From Pythium myriotylum (lineage: Eukaryota > Oomycota > Peronosporomycetes > Pythiales > Pythiaceae), in contig JALJCQ010000022.1 in assembly GCA_023091665.1 (NCBI GenBank), forward strand, positions 1,178,001-1,242,000: 64,000 bases of DNA, given 5' to 3'. Below the pieces are notes generated by a model. The model made no database searches. It was given only the letters and a program-made list of their open reading frames with translations, and was not told the DNA's origin. The position numbers and the translations under genes are program-made. Shown here one piece after another: positions 1-12,300 of the stretch. Each line of letters opens with the position of its first letter. Positions within the stretch are counted from its first letter, which is position 1.

Positions 1-1903
1 TATGCACGACGAGACGCTCGAGCTCGAGCGCAACTTGATCGCGCTGAGCCGGGCGCGACGGCCGCGGTTCCTGCTCTGCTTCGCGAACGACATCTCGGGG
101 GTGGACGTTGCCGGGCTCCTGGACGAGTATTTGTTCACGTCGGACGACGACATTGCCGAACTGGAAGGCGCGTACATGAAAGAGGCGCTCGACGTGCTGG
201 ATGTGGACGACTGGGGCGACGTTGAAGTTGAGATTGGGCTCAGTTTCACGAAGGGCAAAGTCTCGCACGCGGCAATGGCGAGCCTCGTCGACGTGCTTGA
301 CAGACTCCACACAAAGGAAAGTGGTGGGATCCGATTCCGCGCGACAACTCTTCGCTTTGGAGCCGAGTGCACGTTCCAAGCCAAGGCCCTCGAGTTATTG
401 GGTCAGTATCGGCTACGTCCGACTTGTACAGTCAAAAGCATTCGGCTCGGAAAGCTCACGGATGTTAAAGTCATCGCGAAAAGCGACATCTTCGCGCAAC
501 TTGTTCGTGGATTCGGTTACCTGGAAAGTCTATCCGTATCGACGTTTGAGAGCTTCGAGGCGTTGGCCTCCGCAGCAAGATATGGTGGTGCGTCGCTTCT
601 GCAGGAGGTTGATGTCCGCTACTCCGCCACGACTCTACATGCTGCATGGCTTGCTTTTGCTTTCTTCCACGTTGACTCGCGATCGACAGTTTCGTCAGTG
701 TGCCTACGACTTCCCCGTTGTAAGCGTGACGCCGTTCCCATGGTACTTACGTCAGAGTGGATTGCAGCGTTCATGAGAACGCTTCAAAGCAGTCGAGCCG
801 AAATTGATTTGGCTGGTATTGAAGGAGGCAGTGCTCTACCGCAAATGACAAAGTCGGGTCAGCAAACGCGCGAGTTCGTTAGACTGCAGCCCGGTGCGAA
901 CGCTAAAGCGGCCCCAGTGAACGGAGCTAAAAGTGTGTGCAACCTCGGTAGGAAAGATCTTGAGTACGAAGTTCTCATAAGATACAAAAGCGCAGCGGCT
1001 ATCATTATTCCGGGAGTCGGCTTGGGTTGGATCCCCCTCTCTGCAATCGTAAGTGAACGAGTAGAGACGTCAAAGCTTGTGAGCGACAGTGCGATCAAGA
1101 CGAACGATCGGATCACCTCGTTTGTGTGGGACGGCACAACTGTCGAAAGCGAAGGCGACGCAGACACTGACGAAACCCACGCCGATTTGTTCGTCGAACT
1201 GCTAGCGATCATCGGTGAGCCTCTGCGGACGCTATATCTTCCAGCATCCGGGCTAACGACGCCTCAGCTGGAGCAAGTCTTACGATTCTGTCCAAACCTG
1301 ACCCACCTCAACATTTGCGGACACAATCTGCTCGACCTCCAGCCCTTCGAAGATGCGTATGCAAGCGGGCAGTGCAGGATCTCTTCCCTTAGCATTGCCA
1401 AGAGCGAACACCGTCAATATGATTCGACCAGAGCCCTCAGTGCAATGACGAAAATTCTTGAAGGCAAAGGAAAAAGCGTGTTGCGAGAGCTTATCGTCGA
1501 TCTTCAGTGTTCGAATTCCTCAACTACTCATGCCCACCTGGATGCAGTCTCATCGTTTGCAAAAGCTATGAGCTCGAGTCCGAGCATGCAGTATCTCCAC
1601 CTTGCTTGCTCGGTCGAACAACTGAACAATCACCTGATTCGCTTTCCAGTCGATTTTGGCTCCAATCCTTTCAGCTATGCACCGATGCGACTTAGCTCCA
1701 AGCTCGCCTTCCTGAGTGTGATGTACCACTACCGGGACCAGCGAAGTATGAGTCGCCTTGACTCCAGCGTGCTCGCCACGATATTCACCTTCGGCCAAGA
1801 TGGGGTCCCACGGCGCGTACTACGCAATGCTTCAATGACAATCGACAAATGTTCATGTGCGTTATGCGAGGCCATCCCGCGCGCCAAACGAATACGACCC
1901 TGA
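1..1903 (+). CDS. LRR-like repeat family protein, copy 1 (5' partial)
   Basis: The frame is open at the window edge. The two full paralogues in this window have about 150 more residues upstream, so the Met at position 2 is internal and the gene is 5' truncated by the window. About 633 residues are visible. The C-terminal third looks like degenerate leucine-rich repeats of the ribonuclease-inhibitor type: 'IGEPLRTLYLP', then 'LRFCPNLTHLNICGHNL', then 'DAYASGQC'. A middle segment 'VLIRYKSAAAIIIPGVGLGW' is shared in form by all three copies. The end is Cys-rich (KCSCALCEA). No signal peptide or membrane segment is visible. It converges on copy 2. The function is unknown; a scaffold or recognition role is only a guess from the repeats. 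Confidence 0.75.
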   Translation, partial: MHDETLELERNLIALSRARRPRFLLCFANDISGVDVAGLLDEYLFTSDDDIAELEGAYMKEALDVLDVDDWGDVEVEIGLSFTKGKVSHAAMASLVDVLDRLHTKESGGIRFRATTLRFGAECTFQAKALELLGQYRLRPTCTVKSIRLGKLTDVKVIAKSDIFAQLVRGFGYLESLSVSTFESFEALASAARYGGASLLQEVDVRYSATTLHAAWLAFAFFHVDSRSTVSSVCLRLPRCKRDAVPMVLTSEWIAAFMRTLQSSRAEIDLAGIEGGSALPQMTKSGQQTREFVRLQPGANAKAAPVNGAKSVCNLGRKDLEYEVLIRYKSAAAIIIPGVGLGWIPLSAIVSERVETSKLVSDSAIKTNDRITSFVWDGTTVESEGDADTDETHADLFVELLAIIGEPLRTLYLPASGLTTPQLEQVLRFCPNLTHLNICGHNLLDLQPFEDAYASGQCRISSLSIAKSEHRQYDSTRALSAMTKILEGKGKSVLRELIVDLQCSNSSTTHAHLDAVSSFAKAMSSSPSMQYLHLACSVEQLNNHLIRFPVDFGSNPFSYAPMRLSSKLAFLSVMYHYRDQRSMSRLDSSVLATIFTFGQDGVPRRVLRNASMTIDKCSCALCEAIPRAKRIRP

Positions 1904-2813
1904 GTTCCGAGCCCGATTGGATAAGCGTGCTCATGACCGTGGAAGTGTCCCATGCCACGAGCAAACGTCTCGAATCCTAAGAGTAGGATGAACTCGATGG
2001 ATGAGTCCACCAACATTTTTCCGAGTGGAAGCATGATCCCATCTAGAAACGTGAGTGGTTCGTACACTACGAAATCTCCACCAAACAACAGAGGGGGCGC
2101 CATTGCCTGAATGAGGAGGTGTTGCATAATCGATCGAGCTGGCCCTGGAACTAGCTTTATATCATTTCTCCCGAAATCTCACCGCGCAGATTCGTGAGTC
2201 GAAGCTGAAGTGAGCGTCTTGATGTTGCAATGTCCACTTGCGTGTGCATCCGCTAGAGGTGACAGGGAAAGACATTAAACCTACTCACGTTGAGCGAGAT
2301 ATGGACAGCACCTGAAAATGCGCCCGAGGTTCTCTTTCTCGAGGCCTGTCACAAGGGAGTTCACCGCAGAAAGAGGCTTCGAGCGAGTGACCCAAACTCC
2401 ACGTGCTGCGGACGCGGTAGTTGATGGGCCGGTTGACTCCTCGGCAGAGGTCGGTAAAAACCAAGCCACTCCAATCGCTACGAGCTTATCACTGTGCGAA
2501 TTGGATAGAGTAATTCGTCGATGTTCAACTTGTCCAGTGGGATCTGTTGTCCAGTTAGACACACACAAGCTTGTGGGTGTCGCGTTCTATTTCGCCGTCT
2601 TGAATTGAAGACCCTTGCACCAGAGCGTCGATTCGTCGATCTCTGTTTTTGAATTGCGGAAGGATTCGAGAACGCTGGATGCAATCTGACCACAAACTAT
2701 GGGGAAAAAAAATGACCCAAAGAGTGATCTCGATCAGTCGAAGAATTTGGTGAACGTACTCGTGAACCCAAAGTAAATGGATTTTCCCAAAAGGTTAGAG
2801 ACTACTTTGTGAC
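1904..2813. other. intergenic region between convergent genes
   Basis: This 910-base spacer separates the 3' ends of two LRR-like paralogues. The minus strand has an open frame of 132 codons (1729-2127) that overlaps the end of copy 1 and is not recognisable. I see no RNA gene or repeat. Confidence 0.5.
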
Positions 2814-5162
2814 TCACCACGTATTGCGTGGGTGGAGGTGTGCAGAGACCGAGACACCAGCACAAGTCTTGCAGAAACAGCGGTCCAAGGCAAGTGGTGA
2901 ATCTTTGATGATTCGTCGCACGACAGCATTAGCGGCAAACGAAAAAATCTGGGCCACGACCGCCGAGTCCAGTGTGCTAGTCTTCTCCAAGACGCTTAAA
3001 AACGCAAGTTTGTTACGATTCTTCATGGGCACAGTGCGGGTCAGTCTCGATGCCAAGCCGAGAGGAAGTTCTGGTCTTCTGGCACTCTCTTCTGGTGGAA
3101 ACGTTCGCAATGCAGCTGCCATTCGATCCTCCCAATGTTTTGATCCCGGGAGCTGCACATACTCAAGTGTTTTACTAGTGGAGATGTTCTGACACAAGGG
3201 GAGTACCTCTTCGTCCAAGTATCGCATCTCTCTGAATGTTGAAGGATGCAAATGGACCACGAGCCGACGCAGGATGCTACTAGCTGGACCTTCCAAGATA
3301 TCTTTCATTTCTCGAATGGTCGTCTCTTGAAATGACCGCACTCGTGGTTCTAGACTGAGCGACTCGATGCGGCATCGCCCACTTGCGTAAGCATCTACCA
3401 GCGGCTGGATCGACACGAATTCGTGTCCACTTACATTGAGTTCCTTGAGGTGGGGACAACGCCGGAGAATCTGAGCCAGGTGCTCAGTTTGAAGCTTCAT
3501 CACTGGCAGGTGAAGGCTCGTGAGGGGCTCGCCAATCATGTCCAAGAGTTCTAATAGCCATTGGATGCTGTGGTGCTTAGTCCAGAAGTCACAGAGATCC
3601 CCCGGAGTTTCCCAACTGAGCGACTTGATTCTTCCGTTGACAAGGATTGCTCCCTGCTGCCCACCGAGTCTACTGGGTGCCGTCCGCTCGGAGTCAACCG
3701 ACTGTGAAGACGCCCATCCAACTCCGATACCAGGCACAACCACTGCGATGAAGCTATCAACTTCAGCAAGGACTTCAAAATCTTCTGCAGCGCCGTCGAG
3801 TCGGCATATTTGTCTCGCGCTGCTATATGGACCCGACTTAAGCTGTGTCTTCGCTTTGATCTTTGCAAATCGGCGAGTGGAGACTGGATCGGAGTCCTCA
3901 CTGTCACCTTCCATATCGGCGAGGTCCTGGTCGGCAGTGACACTTCCAAGAACGCGTTTGAAGGTGGTGAACCACTCTTCGTCTGGGTATGGGTTACAAC
4001 CACCAAACGACGGTGGGCTAGGCACGCGCAGGCGTAGTGTCGATACGCGTGAGCCAGAATCTACGTGGAACAGGGAGAATGCTAACCATGCGGCGTTCTC
4101 TGCAGTTGTCTCGTACTTGACGTCGAGTTCTTCTAGAGACGACTGGCCCGTGCGAAGGACTGATGCGACAAGACTGAAGTCTTCGTGGCTTGATATTGTA
4201 AACCGCTTCAACCCACTCGACGATCCTAACAGTCCAGTGAGCGAATCACGCATGGGTAGTGGCTTTCGCTCCAAAACAGTTCCAAGCCGAATAACGTTCA
4301 CAATTGGCGACTGCGCCTGCCGCTTGCCCAGCATTTCGAGAGTCTTTGCTGAAAACGAGCACTCTTGACCGAAGCGCAGAGTCGTGACTCGTAGGCGTAT
4401 GCAACTGCTGCCCTTCAAACTTGTGCAGCGATCGACGATCTCGTAGAGTTTGGAGATGAAGTCCGGTGAGATCCTCCCCTTCGAGAAACTAAGCGCAACA
4501 TCTACGGCGGTATCATGAATGAGAGCATCCAGGCCACACAAGGCAAGCGCCTTCTTGTACGCTCCGTCCGGCTTGTCCACCGACGAGAGAAACTGCTCCA
4601 AAAGATCCAGTGTGTCTCCAGAAGACACCTCAGAAGCAACGCATAGGAGGAATTGCGGTATTCTCTCCGAAGCGAGCACAACGAGGTTCCGCTCCAAGTC
4701 CTTCGTAGAGTCGAGAGCGGATTCTTGGCATAATGAACGAAATAAGTCGACCCAAAAGGATTGAGCAGAGCTAGCTGTCTCAGTCTCAGCCGCGCGGCTT
4801 TCGCCGCAGTGCATGTCATTTGATCCCCAGCAGAATCGTCTGCTCAATGCGAGCTGCACCAGCAGGTCCAAGAAGCAGCGACGCTTCTGAACTAAACCCG
4901 CTTTGGCGTCGACCGGCATCTTCTTTGTCAGGTCTCCGAATGGCAGCATTGCGACCCATGTTTCATCCGGTCTTGGGAGTACACGACCACGTAGCTTGTC
5001 TGTCGTGACGAGCTTAAGGGTGGCGGCCGAAGGTGGCGACCCGTCGTGCTGCTCTAGCGCACGCTCGAGCCACGGCTCCAACGGAAACGAAGCAAGCTTT
5101 GCGGTGTCCCGCGCATACGAGATGACGGCAGAGCGCGCGGAGGCGACTTCAGGGTCGGTCAT
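2814..5162 (-). CDS. LRR-like repeat family protein, copy 2
   Basis: This is a 782-residue protein in one exon. The frame opens 11 codons further upstream, but copy 3 aligns from the Met at 5162 (MTDPEVASARSAV against MTERFAAARAAVV), so that start is chosen. The order is the same as in the other copies: a conserved N-terminal block with 'TDKLRGRVLPRPDETW', a middle domain with 'VVPGIGVGWASS', then LRR-like repeats 'ILRRCPHLKELNVSGHEF' and 'DAYASGRC', and a Cys-rich tail (RCFCKTCAG). It has no signal peptide or membrane helix, so it is probably intracellular. The copies are clearly homologous but well diverged, so the duplication is not recent. Function unknown. Confidence 0.85.
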   Translation of the reverse strand: MTDPEVASARSAVISYARDTAKLASFPLEPWLERALEQHDGSPPSAATLKLVTTDKLRGRVLPRPDETWVAMLPFGDLTKKMPVDAKAGLVQKRRCFLDLLVQLALSRRFCWGSNDMHCGESRAAETETASSAQSFWVDLFRSLCQESALDSTKDLERNLVVLASERIPQFLLCVASEVSSGDTLDLLEQFLSSVDKPDGAYKKALALCGLDALIHDTAVDVALSFSKGRISPDFISKLYEIVDRCTSLKGSSCIRLRVTTLRFGQECSFSAKTLEMLGKRQAQSPIVNVIRLGTVLERKPLPMRDSLTGLLGSSSGLKRFTISSHEDFSLVASVLRTGQSSLEELDVKYETTAENAAWLAFSLFHVDSGSRVSTLRLRVPSPPSFGGCNPYPDEEWFTTFKRVLGSVTADQDLADMEGDSEDSDPVSTRRFAKIKAKTQLKSGPYSSARQICRLDGAAEDFEVLAEVDSFIAVVVPGIGVGWASSQSVDSERTAPSRLGGQQGAILVNGRIKSLSWETPGDLCDFWTKHHSIQWLLELLDMIGEPLTSLHLPVMKLQTEHLAQILRRCPHLKELNVSGHEFVSIQPLVDAYASGRCRIESLSLEPRVRSFQETTIREMKDILEGPASSILRRLVVHLHPSTFREMRYLDEEVLPLCQNISTSKTLEYVQLPGSKHWEDRMAAALRTFPPEESARRPELPLGLASRLTRTVPMKNRNKLAFLSVLEKTSTLDSAVVAQIFSFAANAVVRRIIKDSPLALDRCFCKTCAGVSVSAHLHPRNTW

Positions 5163-5521
5163 GACGAGATGAGGAAAGTGAGACCGTGAACCCAATAGTC
5201 TGTATCTAAACTTGGGAACTGATTCTTGATCAGAAAACTGGTTCGTGTTGGAAGAAATCGCTCATTGACGAGTTCTCCGTTGTGCGTCGCCGAGGAATCG
5301 CAACCACGAGAGCGTCGTGGCTCTTGGCGGCGTTCTGGGCGTCGTCGTCCTCTCCAACCATGATTCGACAAGATAAATTCATTTTACTGTTAAACTCGAT
5401 TTCATACCAGATAACTCCCATTTTTTTTTAAAAATGGGAATAAAAACAGATTATATAGGGCATTCTTTCGAGGGAAGGACTGAGATGTCACTATCCCAAC
5501 CTCATCTTCTCTCCAGGCACC
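5163..5521. other. divergent intergenic region
   Basis: This 359-base spacer lies between the starts of LRR-like copy 2 (minus) and the Josephin gene (plus), so it should hold both promoters. It is A/T-rich near 5380-5460, with short T and A runs. I see no repeat or small gene. Confidence 0.5.
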
Positions 5522-6284
5522 ATGGTCTTCCACGAGCGCCAGGAGCTGCTGCGCTGCGGCATCCACGCGCTCAACAACCTGCTCCAAGGTACGCGGCGCC
5601 CTGCTCAGCGCATAGCGCGCTCTCAGCTCTACAGCTCACTGTACTTTTTTTTTTGCAAAGCGCACGTCTTCGACCAGCAGCAGCTCGACGCGGCGTGTCT
5701 GCAGCTCGTGCAGAACGCGTCGGGCGACCCGACGGCGCCGCCATCGACCGCCGAATCGCTGCGCGCGAAGTTCTGGAACCCGCATCGCTCGGCCTTCGGG
5801 CTCGGCAACTACGACGTGAACGCACTCATGCTCGTGCTCCAGGAGAAAGGTGCGAGAGCGAGAACGACGGTCGGACTGAGGGATAGCGAGCCTAATGATG
5901 TCTCTGCTTGACGCTGCAGGCTTCGACGTACAGTGGATGGACAAGCGCCAGCCGGTGACTGCAGAGAGCTTCGACTTTGACGCCGTGGAGGGCGTGCTCT
6001 GTAATGTTGTGACCCTAGGCGGGCTGTTCAGTCGGCTCGGCATGGAGCAGCGGCACTGGTTTGCCATCAAGAAGGTAAGGCTTTGACACACCCATAAAAT
6101 CGCTTGATCTTCTGACGGGCTGTTCTTGTTGTAGATCGATGGGCTTTGTTTTAACCTTGACTCCAAGCTCCGGAGCCCCGCACCGTTCGCAGGTGACGAC
6201 GAGTGTCGGTTGTTTCTTCAAGAGCTTGTCGAGACAGGCGAGTGCGAGCTCTTTCTCGTCAAGAAAGCGGCCGAGGAAAGGTAA
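5522..6284 (+). CDS. Josephin-domain deubiquitinase (JOSD1/2-like), 4 exons
   Basis: The exons are 5522-5588, 5661-5849, 5920-6074 and 6135-6284, joined by GT-AG introns of 72, 70 and 60 nt. The product is about 186 residues, the size of animal Josephin-1/2 rather than ataxin-3. The N-terminus 'HERQELLRCGIHALNNLLQ' carries the catalytic Cys (residue 12) in the family context. Exon 3 has the catalytic His in 'RHWFAIKK', and exon 4 supplies the third residue in 'CFNLDSKL'. Josephin enzymes are cysteine proteases that cleave ubiquitin chains. There is no ubiquitin-interacting motif after the domain, so it is a Josephin-only protein. Intron 1 is a multiple of three and stays open if unspliced, but splicing gives the better domain match. 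Confidence 0.9.
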
Positions 6285-6357
6285 ATTGAGGTGGAAATGG
6301 TGAATATATATTGGTCGGAGGGCGTGCATGTTTCTCTTGCTACGAGATGAGGGGTGG

Positions 6358-8919
6358 CTACTTTTTATTCATCGCTGTAGGCATTTGGTAGATCGGTGGA
6401 GCAGTGTGGGGCTCGTGGCTGGCCGCACGTTCCCGCGCGCTCACATCACGTGACGGCTGGAATACCTTAAAGGCATTCTTTTTGGCGGGACCGTCGATGT
6501 ACGCGAAGAGTTCGTCGCTCATGTAGTACTTGTCCGTGCCCTTGTTGACGTTGCAATCCTCGCAGAAGCAGAGAAGGATCGTGTCGATGCCCGTGCCATA
6601 GACATCCAAGAAGAATGAGGCCACGGCATAGGCAAGAAGACCCGTGATCTAAGATTACACATAGAAATATGTTAGATGGGAGGCAAGCCATGAAATTGAT
6701 GCGAAATCCACTCACCAGCATGGGGAAGATCGGCGAGCTGATTTCGTCGAGATCACCAAGGAAAAATGTGGGCACATGGGTAGGCGGGCGGCGAATGAAG
6801 AGGAACATGAAGAACATCGCAAACGCTGCGATGAACAGCTTGCCAAGCACCATCAAGAAGCGCGTGATGATACTCACGGTTGCGACTCGAGCGGCGTTGT
6901 TGAAGAGCAGCAAGAATGAATCTTTCATGGCTGGGCAAAAGCTGGAACCTTTCATGGCAACAATAATGAATGCATTTGCATTGAGGAACTTGAGCACTGC
7001 CTCGAAGCACCACATGCAGCACTTCAAGCAAAGCATCACGATCTTGACGACTCGATTCCCTTGCTGCGCAGTCTTCATCTTATGATCAATGTACTCAAGC
7101 CCAAGGCGAATCATTTGCACAACGGCTATAATGAGGCTGCCAAAGGCCATTGATCCGAGGTGGTAACGCAACGTGCGCCACATTGACCTGCCCACAGCAA
7201 ATGTTTGGATCTGGCGTTTATCCAGCGTCCAGTAGTACTCGCAGAAGCATCCTGCAAGAGTCGTGTAAGCGATCGCTTGGATGAACTGGTTTGTCCACAG
7301 CAGACCAAACAAGTGGTAGATCAAGAGATAGTTGACCACATTGTCATTCTCAACTTCTGCAGACACAGCAGTGTCCTTGCCAACGACGCTGGCTGCGGTC
7401 GCTTGGACGTCTTTGATGGAGATACTCGCAGACGTCATGATATACGCGGCCGCGACGACCCAGTAGGCTACAAGGCCCATGGCAAAGATCGTGGGAAGCA
7501 CAGGATAGAAGACCAAGGATGGCATTGACTGGAGCGCCTTCGATGCTTCGCGAATAATGCCGATAGCAATCCGAATGCGCGAGCACATGAAAATCAATAC
7601 AAGAAAAAGGGCGACATCAATTGCGATCATGACGTAGCAAGCGATCGCCCAGTAGTGGACCTGATCCTGAGCGACTTGCCAGCCGCTACCGTTGATGTAG
7701 TTGGTCGTTTTTGTCATAGTGTTTGTGATCGAGCCCTGAACCTTCGTGGATGTGATACCCATGCTGCTCATCGCGTTGTTGATCTTGGTGGCTGAGAGCA
7801 GGTTACCTTCGTAGGCGCAGAAGAGCGTGATGACCAATTGCATGATGATGACAAGCAAGATGACAATCCAGACGAAGATCCCGGCACAGTAGCGCAACAT
7901 CACAAGCCACACAAAGCCCAACACAATCGAGAAGAGACCGCCGCAGATAAGAATGGGGAAAGCTGCCTTCTGGACGTCACCAATCCAGCGAGCTACCATG
8001 AACCACTTGCGGCTGAGCTCATCGGTCAGTGGATCGGAGCGCGAGCTTGAGATCTGCCTCTCTTCGCGAGTGATCTCTACACTGGTGCAGTTCGGACGAA
8101 TGTCCAGAATCACTTGCTTGCAGTCGTTCTCGCCACATTCGAGGAATGGATTGAGTGTCTCGTCATCTCCGCATGTCTGCTTTGCTGATGGATTTGCTGC
8201 ATAGTACGCTAACTCGTCCGATGTGCAGTCGTCGACACAGCGGGCTTTCTGGACTAGTTCGATGGTGCTCAGCTCCATGCAGCGCATCAGCACGGTTGTG
8301 GTATTGAGCATTAGTCGCCATGGTGAGCCTGCCTTTTCATCTTCCTCTGCGGCGCCGGCGCTCTTGTCCAGTGTATTCAAAGGGTCAACGTGCTTTGCAT
8401 AGTCCTTGTATGCGTGGACGTAGATGCTCGCGCCCATATCTGTCGTCATGGGGCATTTGGGCACGCACACGCCGTAAAACTTTCGCAAGGTCGCCGGCGT
8501 CATCAGAGATGCTGCATCGTTGGCGTTGTTCCCGAAGATGGCGACAAGATCTTCCGACAAGCGGGGATAGAGCAAGTACGGGTAGTCGGTCAAGTCGTAC
8601 GCCGGAACGCCGTCTTTGGCGTTCGCCTTGAGCCCGCAGGTGCGACCCATCCAGTCGGTACCGTAAATCAGTCGCTTTGGCTCGCCGTGCTTGTACCCTA
8701 CGGCCGCGATGATGATCATACCCACCCAGAAGAGAATGAACACGAGCGAGCAGAGTAAATCCGTGCACTTGCGGTTCTTGGGCTTGAACGGGTTCGCGCC
8801 TTCCGCTGGATCGCCCGCATCCTACCAGCAAGCTCATCAGCTGCAAGACTCGTCACCACTACGTATCTGCCCCCACGCACCTCACTGGCGTCCTTGCGCT
8901 TGCAGCAGACATTCCCCAT
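6358..8919 (-). CDS. choline transporter-like protein (CTL/SLC44 family), 3 exons
   Basis: The exons on the minus strand are 8919-8881, 8821-6716 and 6648-6358, with introns of 59 and 67 nt, giving about 811 residues. The short first exon encodes MGNVCCKRKDASE, whose Gly2 and following cysteines could be lipid-modified. The second begins just before the first membrane helix (LVFILFWVGMIII). Next come 'RLIYGTDWMGRTCG', typical of CTL proteins, a large Cys-containing extracellular loop, and about nine further helices. The last exon has 'VYGTGIDTILLCFCEDC', the diagnostic C-terminal CTL segment. The family moves choline or ethanolamine, or supports membrane lipid metabolism, at plasma and organelle membranes. 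Substrate cannot be told from sequence. The neighbour ASCC3 is divergent. Confidence 0.88.
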
Positions 8920-9335
8920 CCCGTCGGCGCCACTTGGTCACGAAAGCGAGAGTGCCGAGTGACTCGCGAGCAGACAGCACGACAGTCCAACGGCGGCTAA
9001 AGAAAGCCGATCTCCGCCGTGGCCACGCCGCCGCCTGCTCACCGAGCCGCCTTCTCCTGCCTGCAGCTGCGCATGAGCTGCGCCATGGGACAGTGCCGCT
9101 TCACATGCGGAGCCACGTAACGGAGCCAGCCGCCGCGAAACTCCTTCGCCATTAAGTTCGCCCCATCCCCATTTTCCGCGAACCTGCTCTACGGTCGAGC
9201 TCACTTTGTAGCCATGTTGTGAGTGATGGTCATCTGTCCCTAAACGAGGGACATCCTCCCCGATCTTATCTCAATACCTTATCCTTGGGTTTCCCCTCCA
9301 TCACGTGAGCCCCATTCTCGGATCTGCACGGCAAC
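8920..9335. other. divergent promoter region, CTL and ASCC3
   Basis: This 416-base spacer lies between two divergent start codons. A CACGTG box is at 9302-9307, and an initiator-like CCATTCTCGGAT begins at 9312, about 20 bases before the ASCC3 start. No other feature is seen. Confidence 0.45.
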
Positions 9336-12300
9336 ATGGCGACGGTGCTGCTCGACGCCGTTCGCGCCGCGTTCCCGCCGCCGCAGCGCGCCGCGGAGGC
9401 GTCGACGGGCGAGAGAAAGGCGCTCGAGACGTCCGCCAAGCCCAAGAAGCGCCCTCCGCCCGCGCAGGCGCTCGCGAGGGCGCCGCCGCCGCGCGCCAAG
9501 TGGATGGACGCGCTCGACGACGCGTTCCGCGACCCGTTCGCGGCGCCCGCGTACAGCGAGAAAGACGCGCAGCTGCTGCGCGTGCTCTGCGTCGACCACG
9601 AGGATCTGCGCGAGGCCTCGGAGCGCGAGCAGACGCGGTCGGCCGTCGGCGCGGTCGTCACGAGCAAGAAAGGCGGAGAGCCCAAGAAGAAAGCCGCCAA
9701 GGCCGACACGACCACGCAGCTGCTGCAGCAGTGCGGAGAGTACGTCAAGGCCACGCAGTCGGCCATCTTCACGGATGCCGAGCTCGCCGAGACGATCTTG
9801 CAAACCGTGCAGGACGCCAAGGGCCAGGAGGATCTCATCCAGTCGCACTTGTTCGGCTTGGTCGGGGTCGAAGGCATGGATTTGATTGCGTTTGTGATGC
9901 AACACGCGAAGGATATGGGCCGAGGAGGCTCTGTGACGCGCCAATCGCTGCAGGACGCTGCCAAGCAGCAGCTGCTGCTAGCGAGTGGAGGAGGAAGCAG
10001 CGCCCGACCGGCCGTAGCGTCCTCGTTCTCGATCCAGACAGCGACTGAACAGCTCCAGCAGAAGCAGCAACGCAAGGCTCAGCGCAAGGCAAGAGCGCAA
10101 GCTAGCGGGCGCGGTGAGGATGACGACGACGCGAGCATGCAGTGGCTTGAGGCTGCCGGTTACGACTTGGAAGTGTTGCGTCTCCAGCGTCAGTTTGAAG
10201 AGGAGGAGAAGCGGAACGATCCAACTTCTCTGCTCATGCGCGAATTTGGACAGTTGCGCGGGGGCTACGATACGACGGGCGCAGCTGGACAGCTCACGTC
10301 AGGCGGTATGCTCACTCTGCCGTCCTCAACCAAGCGAACCTACTACAAAGGTTACGAGCACGTGTTCATTCCTGCCCATGCCAAGAAGGCGCTCGCCAAG
10401 GGCGAGACGTTGGTGCCTATAAGCCAGCTCGAGTCATTTGCACAGACAGCATTCAAGGGGATGAAGACGCTGAACCGCCTTCAGTCGAAGCTCTTTGATG
10501 CCGCGTACAGTTCGAACCAAAATCTATTGGTCTGTGCGCCTACTGGTGCCGGCAAGACCAACGTCGCTATGCTTACGATTCTTCATGCGGTTAAGTCCCA
10601 GCTCCAGCGTAACGAGCGGAACCCACTGTCCCAGATGAAGATTATCTACGTTGCGCCAATGAAGGCACTGGCGCAGGAAGTCGTGACAAAGTTCGGCGAA
10701 AGATTGAAAGACCTGAAATTACGCGTTGCCGAGCTGACTGGTGATATGCAGATGACTAAGAAGGAGATAGAAGAGACCCATTTGATTGTGACGACTCCAG
10801 AAAAGTGGGACGTCATTACACGAAAGTCTAGCGCACAGCAAGCGCTTTTGAGTCAGGTCAAGTTGTTGATCATTGATGAAGTACACCTGCTTGCTGATCA
10901 GCGCGGCCCAGTCATCGAGACAATTGTTGCACGAACACTTCGACGCGTGGAGAGCACGCAGAGTATGATCCGTATTGTCGGTTTGTCAGCGACTCTTCCA
11001 AATTACGCAGATGTAGCAACGTTTCTTCGTGTGTACGTGCCCCCCGGCGACGCCAATGCTCAAAATGCTGCAGTGAATGGCGGTAAAGGTGGGCTTTTCT
11101 TCTTCGACTCGACTTATCGCCCTGTTCCTCTCGATCAGACTTTTATTGGTGTCAGCACTTCTGGCAATGGCCTCAAGGATGCGTTGAATATGAGCGCAAA
11201 CCAGCTAACCAAGGCTCTTGAGACTGAGGAAGATCGAACCAAAAATCGGAACAACAATGCTCCATCCAACATGAGCAAGCTACGCCAGGTTCAGTTGCTC
11301 ATGAACAAGCTTACTCTTTCGCATTGTCTTGCTCAAGTTCGCAACAAGGAACAAGTCATGGTGTTCGTGCACTCGCGTAAGGATACAGCGGCGACGATGC
11401 GAGCGATGATTGAGCTGGCGACAAATGACGAAGAGGAGCCTGGGTTGTTGGAGGAGTTCTTGCCACCTGCGGATCTACCGAAGCTCTCTTCAAGTCTAAT
11501 GGAACGAATGCAAAAGAGTCGAAATAAGGAGCTCAAGGATCTGTATGCATATGGCCTTGGCATCCACCACGCCGGTATGCTGCGCAGTGACCGTAATCTA
11601 ACCGAAGAACTCTTCGAGAAGGGATACATTCGAGTTTTGTGTTGCACGGCAACTCTTGCGTGGGGTGTCAACCTTCCCGCTCACTCGGTGCTCATCAAGG
11701 GTACCCAAGTCTACAATGCTGATAAGGGTGGCATGACCCAGCTGAGCATGTTGGATGTTATGCAAATCTTTGGTCGGGCAGGACGTCCTCAGTATGACAA
11801 CAGTGGTGACGCTGTGCTTATGACGACCCAAGACCAGCTTCCTCACTATCTGCGATTGCTAACGACCGGCATTCCAATGGAGTCTGCGCTGATTAAAGCT
11901 CTACCCGATCACCTCAACGCAGAGATTGTTTCGGGTACCGTAACTAATCTTGACGAAGCATGCGAGTGGCTGAGCTACACTTATTTGTTTGTACGAATGA
12001 GAAAGAATCCACTGTCGTATGGACTGAAGTACGAAGATGTACAAGGAGACCCTTTGCTCGTCGAGAGACGTAAACAGCTTCTGATGGAAGCAGCTGAGAA
12101 GCTTCAGTCGTGTCGCATGATCAAAATTTTACGAGAGAAAACTCGACTCGATCAACCGGACGAAGGAAAGATTGTGTTTGCTGTCACGGCGATGGGGCGA
12201 GTTGCAAGTCACTTTTACATTCAGCACACTTCCATCCAAACCTTTAATGATTTGCTGGACACCAAATCGAGTTCTCAACGTGGTGAGAGTGACGATGAGA

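Noticed and set aside
1729..2127. Minus-strand open frame of 132 codons behind LRR-like copy 1
   Set aside because: It overlaps the coding end of copy 1 in antisense, and no family, signal peptide or promoter was recognised.
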